A DNA stretch of 64,000 nucleotides from Virgibacillus salexigens. GTDB lineage: Bacteria > Bacillota > Bacilli > Bacillales > Amphibacillaceae. Below, one piece after another: positions 8,573 to 16,825 of this stretch; positions within the stretch are counted from its first letter, which is position 1; the number at the start of each line of letters is the position of its first letter. The notes under the pieces are model-generated. The model searched no databases. It was not told the origin of the DNA and saw only the letters and a list, made by a program, of their open reading frames with translations. Position numbers and translations under genes: made by a program. The DNA lies in assembly GCF_014905415.1 (NCBI RefSeq), contig NZ_BNEO01000001.1, forward strand, positions 930,001 through 994,000. The letters are read 5' to 3'.

Positions 8573-9964
8573 ATGGATACCAAGCAACCAAATATTTTAT
8601 TTATTATGAGTGATGACCATGCTGCCCAAGCAATAAGTTCATATAATCATACCCCACTTGTAGAAACGCCAAATATTGATAGAATTGCAAATGAAGGCAT
8701 GCGCTTTGATCACGTTTATTGCACCAATTCATTATGTGCACCGAGTAGAGCTACGATCCTTACTGGCAATTATAGTCATGAAAATGGTGTGAGAGGGTTG
8801 TCCGAGCATTTTGACGGAAGGCAGCAAACCTTCCCTAAACTACTTCAGGAAAACGGATACGATACTGCAATTATTGGTAAATGGCATCTTGGACATGGTG
8901 GAAATAGTGATCCAACTGGATTTAATTATTGGAATATTTTCCCTGACCAAGGGGATTATTATGATCCTGTCATGATTGAAATGGGTGAGGAAAAAAAAGT
9001 AAAGGGTTATGCAACGGATATCGTTACGGATCTATCCATTGATTGGCTTGAAAACAAAAATAGGAAACAGCCCTTTATGATGATGGTACACCATAAAGCG
9101 CCCCACCGTCCTTGGCAACCACCGGAAAAATATAAGCAGCTATTTGAAGACAAAGCGGTGCATTTCCCTGATACATTTAATGATACGTATGCTGATCGAG
9201 CCAATGCAGCGAAAATTGCAGACATGCGTATTGAAGATTTAAAAGAAGAGGATGTTAAAGGGGTGCCGCCAGCAGGGCTTTCTAAGCAAGAAATGAAGCA
9301 GTGGAAATACCAGCGTTATATAAAGGACTATTTACGTTGTGTGGTATCTATTGATGACAATGTTGGTAAGTTACTAGATTACCTAGATAAGAATGGCCTA
9401 GCCGAAGACACGATTGTTATCTACACATCCGATCAGGGCTTTTTCTTAGGAGAGCATGGTTGGTATGATAAACGATTTATGTATGAAGAATCACTACGAA
9501 TGCCTTATGTAATGCGGTACCCTAAAGAGATCAAAGCAAATAGTGTATCTACGGATTTTATTATTAATAATGACTTCGCACCAACGTTTCTTGATTATTG
9601 CCAAGTACCAGCTAAAGAAAGCATGCAAGGAGAAAGCTTCAGAGTAATAGCAAAAGGAGATAAACCTAAGCTATGGCGTGATGCTGTATATTATCGTTAT
9701 TGGGAGCATTTAACCATCCATCAAGTTACGGCCCATTATGGTGTACGAACAGAACGTTATAAGTTGATTTATTACTATGGAGATCCATTGGACGTAATTG
9801 GGGCTGTGAATAAACCAATGGAACCAGAATGGGAACTATTCGATTTAGAAAAGGACCCTATGGAGTTAAAGAATGAATACCACAATCCAGCATACGCTCC
9901 TGTTATTACGGAGCTTAAAAACAAACTAACCCAGCTGAGGGTACAGTATAATGAAACCATATAA
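8573..9964 (+). CDS. Type I sulfatase, cysteine type (S1 family)
   Basis: A 463-residue sulfatase. QPNILFIMSDDHAAQA gives the paired metal-binding aspartates near residue 14. The catalytic motif CAPSRATILTG puts Cys55 at the site that is oxidised to formylglycine (C-x-P-S-R). YTSDQGFFLGEHGW supplies the other metal site. No signal peptide is seen, so it should work in the cytoplasm on imported sulfated oligosaccharide. ATG 8573 is 7 nt from AAAGGAGG; the ATG at 8567 is only 1 nt from it and unlikely. The next gene encodes the enzyme that makes formylglycine. It resembles S1 carbohydrate sulfatases; the sugar and linkage cannot be told. Confidence 0.94.
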   Translation: MDTKQPNILFIMSDDHAAQAISSYNHTPLVETPNIDRIANEGMRFDHVYCTNSLCAPSRATILTGNYSHENGVRGLSEHFDGRQQTFPKLLQENGYDTAIIGKWHLGHGGNSDPTGFNYWNIFPDQGDYYDPVMIEMGEEKKVKGYATDIVTDLSIDWLENKNRKQPFMMMVHHKAPHRPWQPPEKYKQLFEDKAVHFPDTFNDTYADRANAAKIADMRIEDLKEEDVKGVPPAGLSKQEMKQWKYQRYIKDYLRCVVSIDDNVGKLLDYLDKNGLAEDTIVIYTSDQGFFLGEHGWYDKRFMYEESLRMPYVMRYPKEIKANSVSTDFIINNDFAPTFLDYCQVPAKESMQGESFRVIAKGDKPKLWRDAVYYRYWEHLTIHQVTAHYGVRTERYKLIYYYGDPLDVIGAVNKPMEPEWELFDLEKDPMELKNEYHNPAYAPVITELKNKLTQLRVQYNETI

Positions 9965-9984
9965 GGGGGAAGGTTGATGAGAAA

Positions 9985-10956
9985 ATGAATCAGAAACAAC
10001 ATCAAACAAAGCATTGTTGTACAGCTTCACGAAGTACATTCCAAGACAGCCAAACGAAGAAACAGCAAGTATTTGCGAGATCGGAGAATACAACAACCGA
10101 TATGGTAGTTGTGCCCGGTGGAACATTTTTAATGGGTACAGAAAATCAAGCTGGATTTCCAGAAGACGGCGAAGGACCGATTAGATCCATCGAAGTAGCC
10201 CCCTTTTTGATTGATCCTTGTACAGTAACAAATGGATCGTTTCAACAATTTATTGCATCTACAGGTTATCGCACCGAAGCCGAGCAATATGGATGGTCAT
10301 TTGTTTTCTATCAATTGATTAGTAAACAGACCAGAAAAAAGGTAACGCAACATGTTCCACAGACCCCTTGGTGGTGGGTAGTGGAAGGAGCAGATTGGAG
10401 ACATCCAGAAGGGCCTGATTCAAACATAAATGGAAGAATGGATCATCCTGTGATTCATATATCTTGGAACGATGCAATGACTTACTGTAAATGGGCTGGA
10501 AAACGACTACCTACTGAAGCCGAATGGGAATTCGCTGCACGTGGAGGTCTTGAGCAAAAAATATACCCTTGGGGAAATGAATTAACACCAAACGGCGTCC
10601 ATCAATGTAACATTTGGCAAGGAACATTCCCTACTCAAAACACACAAGAGGATGGTTATTTTGGCACTGCCCCCGTAACAACATATCCCCCTAATAACTT
10701 CGGCCTATATAATGTTTCTGGCAACGTTTGGGAATGGTGTGCAGACTGGTTTACGGCAGACAATAACCTTCAAGCTGAATCAGTTCATCCAAAAGGACCA
10801 AATAGCTGCTCAAGTAAAGTAATGCGTGGTGGTTCGTATTTATGTCATCACAGTTATTGTAATCGGTATCGAGTTGCTGCAAGGTCAGCAAATACACCTG
10901 ATAGCTCAACTGGAAATCTCGGATTTCGTTGTGTAAAGGATCTTTCATCCAACTAA
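9985..10956 (+). CDS. Formylglycine-generating enzyme (sulfatase-modifying factor)
   Basis: A 323-residue FGE-sulfatase domain protein. DMVVVPGGTFLMGTE opens the fold, RLPTEAEWEFAARGG and NVSGNVWEWCADW are family signatures. Near the end GGSYLCHHSYC holds the active-site pair Cys287 and Cys292, which in true FGEs bind copper and drive oxygen-dependent oxidation of the sulfatase cysteine; ARSANTPDSSTGNLGFRC follows as in human SUMF1. Many bacterial SUMF-fold proteins lack this pair, so this one looks like a real FGE. It is 20 bp after the sulfatase, whose Cys55 is the likely target. An N-terminal CC at residues 11-12 is also present. The start has AAGGGGGAAGG 11 nt upstream. Confidence 0.93.
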   Translation: MNQKQHQTKHCCTASRSTFQDSQTKKQQVFARSENTTTDMVVVPGGTFLMGTENQAGFPEDGEGPIRSIEVAPFLIDPCTVTNGSFQQFIASTGYRTEAEQYGWSFVFYQLISKQTRKKVTQHVPQTPWWWVVEGADWRHPEGPDSNINGRMDHPVIHISWNDAMTYCKWAGKRLPTEAEWEFAARGGLEQKIYPWGNELTPNGVHQCNIWQGTFPTQNTQEDGYFGTAPVTTYPPNNFGLYNVSGNVWEWCADWFTADNNLQAESVHPKGPNSCSSKVMRGGSYLCHHSYCNRYRVAARSANTPDSSTGNLGFRCVKDLSSN

Positions 10957-10963
10957 TAAACAC

Positions 10964-10992
10964 AGGTCTTCCATATTCTCTGTGGAAGACCT
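10964..10992. terminator. Bidirectional terminator between FGE and NUDIX genes
   Basis: Arms AGGTCTTCCA and TGGAAGACCT around a 9-nt loop, set between convergent genes, with short T runs on either side. Confidence 0.8.
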
Positions 10993-11003
10993 TATATTAA
11001 CAA

Positions 11004-11627
11004 CTATGCCTCTGAATAAATCAATTGAACAAAATGCTGCAGTAGTTTAGCTGTTAATCCCCAAATCACTTTGTCTTGATACTGATAGAATAGTTCATCC
11101 AATTCACGTAGTCGCCATTCGTATTTTTTGCCACCTTGAATCAGGTTATATGGGAAATTATCTTCTGGAATTACTTGAAAATTAACTTTATACACTTCGG
11201 GTTTGGTTTCAAGAAAATAGTGTAGTGGGACTGTAAATACTTCCTCCACTTCATCCCGATTCGGAACAATCTCTTCTGGATGACGTAGTGTACCAACAAA
11301 TGGAGTAATAATTCTCCCGAAGTCCGACACCATATAATCCAGAGGAATAACACTTTCCACTTGTTCTTCACTTATCCCTAATTCTTCCGCTGTCTCTCGA
11401 ATGGCACCATGTTTTTCATCTACATCGCCTTGTTCTAATCTTCCTCCTGGAAAACAAATATCTCCTGGTTGGTTTCGCATGTGAATAGAGCGAACTTCAA
11501 AGAGGAGATGTGTCTCGTTATTTATTTCCACCAGCGGAATTAATATTGCGAATTCATGGAAGTTTTCCCTTCCTAGTATCGTTGGTGTACGATCTTTTAG
11601 TTTAGCTATCACATCAGGTGCTTTCAT
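11004..11627 (-). CDS. NUDIX hydrolase, coenzyme A pyrophosphatase type
   Basis: A 207-residue NUDIX protein. MRNQPGDICFPGGRLEQGD is the extra motif that marks the NUDT7/NudL CoA pyrophosphatase branch, and it runs into the NUDIX box helix RETAEELGI. Such enzymes cleave CoA or its derivatives to phosphopantetheine and adenosine 3',5'-bisphosphate. GGAGGTGAAGAA lies just before the ATG. It stands alone between two sugar blocks with its own terminator, so it is probably a housekeeping gene and not part of the sugar pathway. Confidence 0.88.
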   Translation of the reverse strand: MKAPDVIAKLKDRTPTILGRENFHEFAILIPLVEINNETHLLFEVRSIHMRNQPGDICFPGGRLEQGDVDEKHGAIRETAEELGISEEQVESVIPLDYMVSDFGRIITPFVGTLRHPEEIVPNRDEVEEVFTVPLHYFLETKPEVYKVNFQVIPEDNFPYNLIQGGKKYEWRLRELDELFYQYQDKVIWGLTAKLLQHFVQLIYSEA

Positions 11628-11701
11628 TTCTTCACCTCCATGTATTCCATTACTTCAATTATACCTGCCAATAGATGGAATGAACAATAAGTAAACAGCA
11701 C

Positions 11702-11730
11702 AAAACGATACAGGTGCTCTGTACCGTTTT
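11702..11730 (-). terminator. Likely terminator of the Gfo-fucosidase-isomerase operon
   Basis: Arms AAAACGATACAG and CTGTACCGTTTT with one mismatch and a 5-nt loop; the A/T ends make it work in either direction. It is about 200 bp past the isomerase stop, so assignment is tentative. Confidence 0.5.
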
Positions 11731-11795
11731 ATCATAGAACCTCTTTCTCCCTAGATCCGACAACCTATTTTATAATAGGCTCATTCAACTTTTAC

Positions 11796-11816
11796 TGTCG
11801 ATATTTCCCGGGAAAT
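11796..11816 (+). repeat. Palindromic 21-mer, copy 1
   Basis: TGTCGA, one base, then the perfect palindrome ATTTCCCGGGAAAT. Nineteen of 21 bases match the copy at 15411-15431 in the same direction. The two copies bracket the operon 11933-15233. Confidence 0.6.
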
Positions 11817-11932
11817 GATACGACGATATTTTTATATTGACGGTTTTCAACATGGAACGATAAATACTTCATTGCTCTTTCCTCCAAATAATCCTTGATT
11901 TAAATTTATTTATTCTATATTCAGAATTTATT

Positions 11933-12805
11933 TTAGTTTTCATCCCATAACCGTTTAATATTAGCCATCCCTATCTTTGATGCTTGTTTACACTCTTCCA
12001 TACCTTCGAATTCAAGCGTAATATATCCATCATAACCTGCGTTTTTTATAAGTTTTATTATTTCCCTTAATTCAAGATCTCCATGGCCAAAGATGGAACC
12101 TCTCAAATAATTATTATTAGCTGTTTTAATCCATTTTCCTTCTCCCGGATTTTGGTAAAATGGTCGATAATAGAAGTCTTTAAAATGTATGAGAGAAGCA
12201 TAAGGGAGGTTCTTTTTGACCCCAACAATCGGAGCTTCATCTACACATAAAAAGTTTCCTATATCTAATGTCGTCTTAAAATTAGGTCTGTCCACCATTT
12301 GTATTACACGATGTACTCGATCGCTATGTTGTACAGCCATTCCATGATTCTCTATTGTCGTAGTAATACCAAATGCCGCTGCATAATCAGCAATTTGTCT
12401 AGAACCCTCGATAATTTGTGGCAAACTGTTTTCAAAGTACTCAATCGTCCGTTTCTCTGGGGGGAGTGTGAAGGCAGTCACATCATGACGCATATGCTTT
12501 ATCCCCATACGTCGAATTAAATCCACATGTGCTTTCAAACGATTTACTTCTGCATGAAATTCCTCATCCGTGGGCTGGACAAAGTTAGCTGGAAGCGCAT
12601 AATTGGATAGTTCAATACCTTCCTTTACAGCTTTTTCCTTAATAGCATCAGCTAAATTTGGATTGTCTACTAAAGTAAAGCCATACGGAACGATTTCCAT
12701 ATGTTCTCCTCCATTTTCCTTAATCCACTCAACTATATCGAGTACAGTCATTTCTCCAGAATTAATTGCATCTAACAAACTATACGTACTTAAACCTACT
12801 TTCAT
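11933..12805 (-). CDS. Sugar phosphate isomerase/epimerase (xylose isomerase-like TIM barrel)
   Basis: A 290-residue AP-endonuclease-2 fold protein. The metal-binding residues are visible in order: Glu in TTIENHGMAV, Asp in TTLDIGNFLC, His in SLIHFKDFYY and Glu in YITLEFEGMEE. Members isomerise or epimerise sugars or inositols, or act as dehydratases. It is the last gene of an operon with a Gfo/Idh oxidoreductase and a GH29 fucosidase, 25 bp after the latter, so its substrate may be a sugar freed or oxidised by those two. GAGAGGTGAT precedes the ATG. Its exact reaction cannot be named. Confidence 0.85.
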   Translation of the reverse strand: MKVGLSTYSLLDAINSGEMTVLDIVEWIKENGGEHMEIVPYGFTLVDNPNLADAIKEKAVKEGIELSNYALPANFVQPTDEEFHAEVNRLKAHVDLIRRMGIKHMRHDVTAFTLPPEKRTIEYFENSLPQIIEGSRQIADYAAAFGITTTIENHGMAVQHSDRVHRVIQMVDRPNFKTTLDIGNFLCVDEAPIVGVKKNLPYASLIHFKDFYYRPFYQNPGEGKWIKTANNNYLRGSIFGHGDLELREIIKLIKNAGYDGYITLEFEGMEECKQASKIGMANIKRLWDEN

Positions 12806-12830
12806 TTTTTATCACCTCTCATAGTTACTA

Positions 12831-14141
12831 TTATTTTAAAAACAATTCAATAACTGGAATACTTACATTCGGCTTCTGTACAGGTAGATTTAATACAACA
12901 GAATCTCTGTCAATCGTTGTTTCCGTACTTGTAATGACTTCTTTAGGATCGTATTCAGCAAATCTAACTTCTGAAGCATCATGTAGAAATTGGCAATAAG
13001 ATACTCTACCTGCTAAGCCTTTTACATGGATATGCTTGTATGGCCATGAAAATATGTGAAGATATAATTGGCTACCTCTTTGGGTATAACGGCAATCAAT
13101 AGGCGCTTCAAATTCACTTTGTTTTGAACCATAGATAGAGCGAGCGTGTAATCTCATCCATTCTCCTATTGCTTTCAGACGAACTACCGAGTTTTCATCA
13201 ATTTCTCCACGACCATTTGGTCCTATATTCAGGAGAAAATTACCGTTCTTAGAAACTGTATCAATCAGCATCTTTAATAATGTATCTGAAGACTTCCAAT
13301 TTAAATTATCTCGATGATAGCCCCAGGATCCATTCATTGTTTGACATGCTTCCCAAATGACAGGTTGATTATTTTCTTTGTTAAGCCTATTCGGTTGAAA
13401 CTGTTCAGGAGTCATGATACCTCTATTTAAATCCAACCGATCATTTAGAAGTATATTCGGCTGTAATTCTAGAACTAACTTTTCTAGTTCCTCTGATCGC
13501 CAATCAACAGCTCCTTTTCCCTTTGCCCAGCCCCAGTCTCTGTGAGAGTAAGAAAAGTCAAACCATAGATAATTAATTTCTCCGTAATTTGTTAATAATT
13601 CTCGGATTTGCCCTTTCAAATATTCTATATACGTATCCATGTTGCGATTTGCTAAAGAGCGCTTAGAAACATCGTCTCTTAATGGATGAAGCCCGTCAAT
13701 TATAAAGTCAGGATGGTTCCAATCAATTAGTGAATGATAAAACCCTATCTTTAAACCTTCCTCACGCATTGCTTCTACTACCTCATAGAGCAAATCTCTC
13801 TTTATTACTGTATTTGTAACCTTATATTCCGTGAGTTTTGAATCCCATAAAGCAAATCCTTCATGGTGTTTTGTGGTGATCACAACGTATTTCACACCTG
13901 CTTTTTTAGCATACTGTGCCCACTGCTTTGCATGTAGTAAATCGGGATTAAAATAATCAAAGTACTTTTTATACGCTTGTAAATCTATTTTTTCGCGCGT
14001 CATGAACCACTCATGTCTTGCACCAGCAGAATAAAGGCCAAAATGAATAAACAAACCAAATCGGTCGTGTATAAACCATTGAGGATCTCCGTAATTATTA
14101 GGCCAATTAATATACTTTAAATTCTCAGTAGGTACATTCAC
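12831..14141 (-). CDS. GH29 alpha-L-fucosidase (first copy)
   Basis: A 436-residue GH29 enzyme. WFIHDRFGLFIHFGLYSAGA and VVITTKHHEGFALWDSKLTE are the hallmark N-terminal stretches, and INYLWFDFSYSH holds the nucleophile aspartate (D-F after LWF). NGNFLLNIGPNGRGEIDE marks the end of the barrel. No signal peptide, so it works on imported fucosides. A GTG start at 14141 is 9 nt from GGAGG; a TTG directly before it (14144) is also possible. It is the middle gene of a three-gene operon. It is intact, unlike the second GH29 gene at 23686-25054, to which it is only distantly similar. Confidence 0.92.
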   Translation of the reverse strand: MNVPTENLKYINWPNNYGDPQWFIHDRFGLFIHFGLYSAGARHEWFMTREKIDLQAYKKYFDYFNPDLLHAKQWAQYAKKAGVKYVVITTKHHEGFALWDSKLTEYKVTNTVIKRDLLYEVVEAMREEGLKIGFYHSLIDWNHPDFIIDGLHPLRDDVSKRSLANRNMDTYIEYLKGQIRELLTNYGEINYLWFDFSYSHRDWGWAKGKGAVDWRSEELEKLVLELQPNILLNDRLDLNRGIMTPEQFQPNRLNKENNQPVIWEACQTMNGSWGYHRDNLNWKSSDTLLKMLIDTVSKNGNFLLNIGPNGRGEIDENSVVRLKAIGEWMRLHARSIYGSKQSEFEAPIDCRYTQRGSQLYLHIFSWPYKHIHVKGLAGRVSYCQFLHDASEVRFAEYDPKEVITSTETTIDRDSVVLNLPVQKPNVSIPVIELFLK

Positions 14142-14171
14142 CAAAGAATACCTCCATTAAAATAATGTCAT

Positions 14172-15233
14172 TTAATCCAATCGAACCTCTTCTCTTTTTT
14201 CACTAGATTCATAGATACCAGTTAGTATTCTCATCATTTCTATACCATCTTCAACAGGGCAAAGTGTTTCTCGTTCTCCTTTAACACAAGAAATAAAATG
14301 GTCAATCTCATGCTGAAAGCCCGTTTTAAAATCAAATGTCAATGCATCAATTTGAGGTGTGGTGTTTAGAATCGTATTATTTTTCTCAGTGATAAGTTGT
14401 AATTCTGGCTCAATTTCAGCACCTCCCTTATCTCCAAATACACTAACAGCAATTGTATCTTCCCTTGCGTGGAGCGTAAAACTGACATCAACCATTAATG
14501 ACGCACCATTTTCAAAACGAATTACTGCATTAGCCATATCCTCTACCGTATTTTTATAGGGATCATAATCTGCCGCTTTATAATATGATTTATTTTCTAT
14601 ATTCGAACGGTTTCCCAATTTATGATAAGCATTACCACTTATCGATTGAAGCTTTGGTTTCCCCATAAGGTACCAGCACATATCAATAACATGAACGCCA
14701 AGATCAATAAGCGGGCCGCCTCCAGACCTCTCTTTATCGGCAAACCATCCACCCGGATTACCTAATGCACGAATACATGATGCTTTTGCATAATAAATAT
14801 CACCAATATCTCCAGAGTCGATAAAACGCTTTAATACCTGTGTATTGGTCCCAAATCTTCTAACAAAACCTACTTGCAATGTTTGTTCACTTCTTTTTAC
14901 TGCTTTCTGTATGTTCAAAGCTTCTTCAACAGTTTTACATAAAGGTTTTTCGATAAGTACATGTTTACCTGCATCCAATGCAGCTATCGAAATTTCAGCA
15001 TGCGTATTATTCCATGTGCAAATACTTACTGCTTCAATCTCCGAATCTCTCAGTAGATCATAATAGTTTGTATAAAATTTCTTAGCATGGTGTTTTCCTG
15101 CTTTTTCCCTAGCTCTTTCTTCATTTATATCGCAAACCGCATAAATTTCTACATCTTGATGATTCTCGTACGATGCCAAATGCATCTCCGAAATAGAGCC
15201 TAACCCAATTATTCCAACCTTTATTTTTGCCAT
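14172..15233 (-). CDS. Gfo/Idh/MocA family oxidoreductase
   Basis: A 353-residue NAD(P)-dependent sugar oxidoreductase. The Rossmann fold opens with VGIIGLGSISEMHLASY, and the catalytic lysine is in HVLIEKPLCKTVEEA. GGGPLIDLGVHVIDMCWYLM is the conserved C-terminal-domain active-site stretch with its Asp/His pair. It is the first gene of the operon with the GH29 fucosidase and isomerase. Members oxidise sugars or, in some cases, cleave glycosides by redox chemistry; here a role in fucose or fucoside metabolism is inferred from context. GAGGAGCTAAAACA precedes the ATG. Confidence 0.9.
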   Translation of the reverse strand: MAKIKVGIIGLGSISEMHLASYENHQDVEIYAVCDINEERAREKAGKHHAKKFYTNYYDLLRDSEIEAVSICTWNNTHAEISIAALDAGKHVLIEKPLCKTVEEALNIQKAVKRSEQTLQVGFVRRFGTNTQVLKRFIDSGDIGDIYYAKASCIRALGNPGGWFADKERSGGGPLIDLGVHVIDMCWYLMGKPKLQSISGNAYHKLGNRSNIENKSYYKAADYDPYKNTVEDMANAVIRFENGASLMVDVSFTLHAREDTIAVSVFGDKGGAEIEPELQLITEKNNTILNTTPQIDALTFDFKTGFQHEIDHFISCVKGERETLCPVEDGIEMMRILTGIYESSEKREEVRLD

Positions 15234-15410
15234 TGTTTTAGCTCCTCTTCACTTTTATTCAAATCTAACCTTGAATCATGTATTCACCCAACAGAGAAAA
15301 TTGTGGCAGCACCTTTGTGACCTAAATCCTTGTATCCCCTAACAGAATCGGGTATTTACTGGTAGTTGGCTCCACTTATCCTCCTACGACGAACGATTTC
15401 TTACTTATTT

Positions 15411-15431
15411 TGTCGACATTTCCCAGGAAAT
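15411..15431 (+). repeat. Palindromic 21-mer, copy 2
   Basis: TGTCGA, one base, then ATTTCCCAGGAAAT, nearly the same as 11796-11816. This copy lies about 180 bp upstream of the Gfo/Idh start, where it could be an operator, and about 55 bp after the GH125 stop. Confidence 0.6.
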
Positions 15432-15485
15432 AGAAAATAATGTCTTACTTTTTTACAACTATCTGCAAATTAGTATTTTAAACCT

Positions 15486-16787
15486 TTACTTAGCTAGTGG
15501 ACTCCCCTTCACAAAATATCCTAGCCTACTTAATACAAATTCACTAAACATCGAATTAGCCCAGGAGAACCATGGTCTCGTAAACCTTTCAGGGTTATCA
15601 ATATGAAACCCTTCATGCATGAAATTTGTATTTGCATCCGTTTCTTTGAGAAGATCAAGAATCTGATCCTTTTCTATGCCTTCCTTCGCGGTCATCCCTT
15701 GCATTGCCAATGCAATAGGCCAAACATAGCCTTTAGGCGTATGTGGACTTCCTATTCCATTAGCTATTTTACCCTCATAATAATATGGGTTATTTACGCT
15801 AGTAATGAACCTACGTGTATTTTGATAAATAGGATCCATCACATCACAATAGCCTAAGTACGGCATGGATAGTAAGCTAGGTACATTTGCATCATCCATT
15901 AAATTATAATTTCCCCGTCCGTCTGTCTCATAGGCATAAATGATGCCGTATAGCGGATGTTCGACCTTACCAAACGTTTGTATTCCTTGATTAATTTGAT
16001 CGGCTAAATGAATAGCTCTTTTCTTAAGATTTGCATCATGAAAAACTTCATCAGAAATTGTAGCAACTTGGCTTAGCACTACCACAGCAAACATGTTTGC
16101 TGGTACTAAATATCCGTATTGACACGCATCATCGCTAGGACGAAATCCACTCCATGTCATACCAGTATTATTTACAGGTAGACCCTTTCCTTCATTTGCT
16201 AACGTATCTTGCGGAGGACAATTTTCTCTTATAAATTGATAACTAGACTTTCTAAAATGGTATTGTTCGATCTGCCATGTATGAATAACCTGATGAACGG
16301 CTTTTATAAAATCTGCGTTAAAATGAGATGTTCTCCCTGTTGATTTCCAAAACAAGTAGGCTAATTGTATGGGATAACAAAGGGAATCTATTTCATACTT
16401 GCGCTCCCATATCCACGGTGTCATATCCGTTTTATCTTCGTTATAGCAATTTCCATTTGCGGTTTCATTAAATGCATTTGCATAAGGATCATGATTAATA
16501 TAATTAACCTGCTTTTGTATTACGCCTTGAATAAGATCTGCCATATGTTTATCATGCTCTGCTAAAAGTAAATAGGGTCTTACTTGAGCTGTTGAATCTC
16601 TTAACCACATCGCTGGTATGTCTCCAGTAATGACAAAGGTAGATCCATCCCATTGTGGTCGAATCGTCGTTTCATAGGTGTTCTTGAAACAACTTTCGAA
16701 CATCGTTTGTATTTTTGGATCACCGCTGAACTTTTCCTTCACTTGATCAATAAGGTCGGTCATTGATGTAGGTAGGTTTTTTGACAT
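15486..16787 (-). CDS. GH125 exo-alpha-1,6-mannosidase
   Basis: A 433-residue protein of the former DUF1237 family, now GH125. The start region GDIPAMWLRDSTAQVRPYLL, then NAFNETANGNCYNEDKTDM and the WERKYEIDSLCYPIQLAYLF stretch are strongly conserved, as is the late WPIALAMQGMTA and FSWANSMFSEF. Family members trim alpha-1,6-linked mannose from N-glycans or yeast-type mannan. It follows the GH38 mannosidase gene with 38 bp between, a pairing that makes sense for mannose-rich glycans. No signal peptide. The ribosome binding site (GGGGA 4 nt before ATG) is weak, which may mean translational coupling. Confidence 0.92.
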   Translation of the reverse strand: MSKNLPTSMTDLIDQVKEKFSGDPKIQTMFESCFKNTYETTIRPQWDGSTFVITGDIPAMWLRDSTAQVRPYLLLAEHDKHMADLIQGVIQKQVNYINHDPYANAFNETANGNCYNEDKTDMTPWIWERKYEIDSLCYPIQLAYLFWKSTGRTSHFNADFIKAVHQVIHTWQIEQYHFRKSSYQFIRENCPPQDTLANEGKGLPVNNTGMTWSGFRPSDDACQYGYLVPANMFAVVVLSQVATISDEVFHDANLKKRAIHLADQINQGIQTFGKVEHPLYGIIYAYETDGRGNYNLMDDANVPSLLSMPYLGYCDVMDPIYQNTRRFITSVNNPYYYEGKIANGIGSPHTPKGYVWPIALAMQGMTAKEGIEKDQILDLLKETDANTNFMHEGFHIDNPERFTRPWFSWANSMFSEFVLSRLGYFVKGSPLAK

Positions 16788-16825
16788 AGTCCCCGTAACA
16801 CATCCTTTGCAAGTTGCTACTAATT

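Larger units (their letters stand above)
11628..11932. other. Intergenic region, NUDIX to isomerase gene
   Basis: This 305-bp gap holds a terminator-like hairpin (11702-11730) and a palindromic 21-mer (11796-11816) that recurs at 15411-15431. No protein with coding signals is seen in it. Confidence 0.5.
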
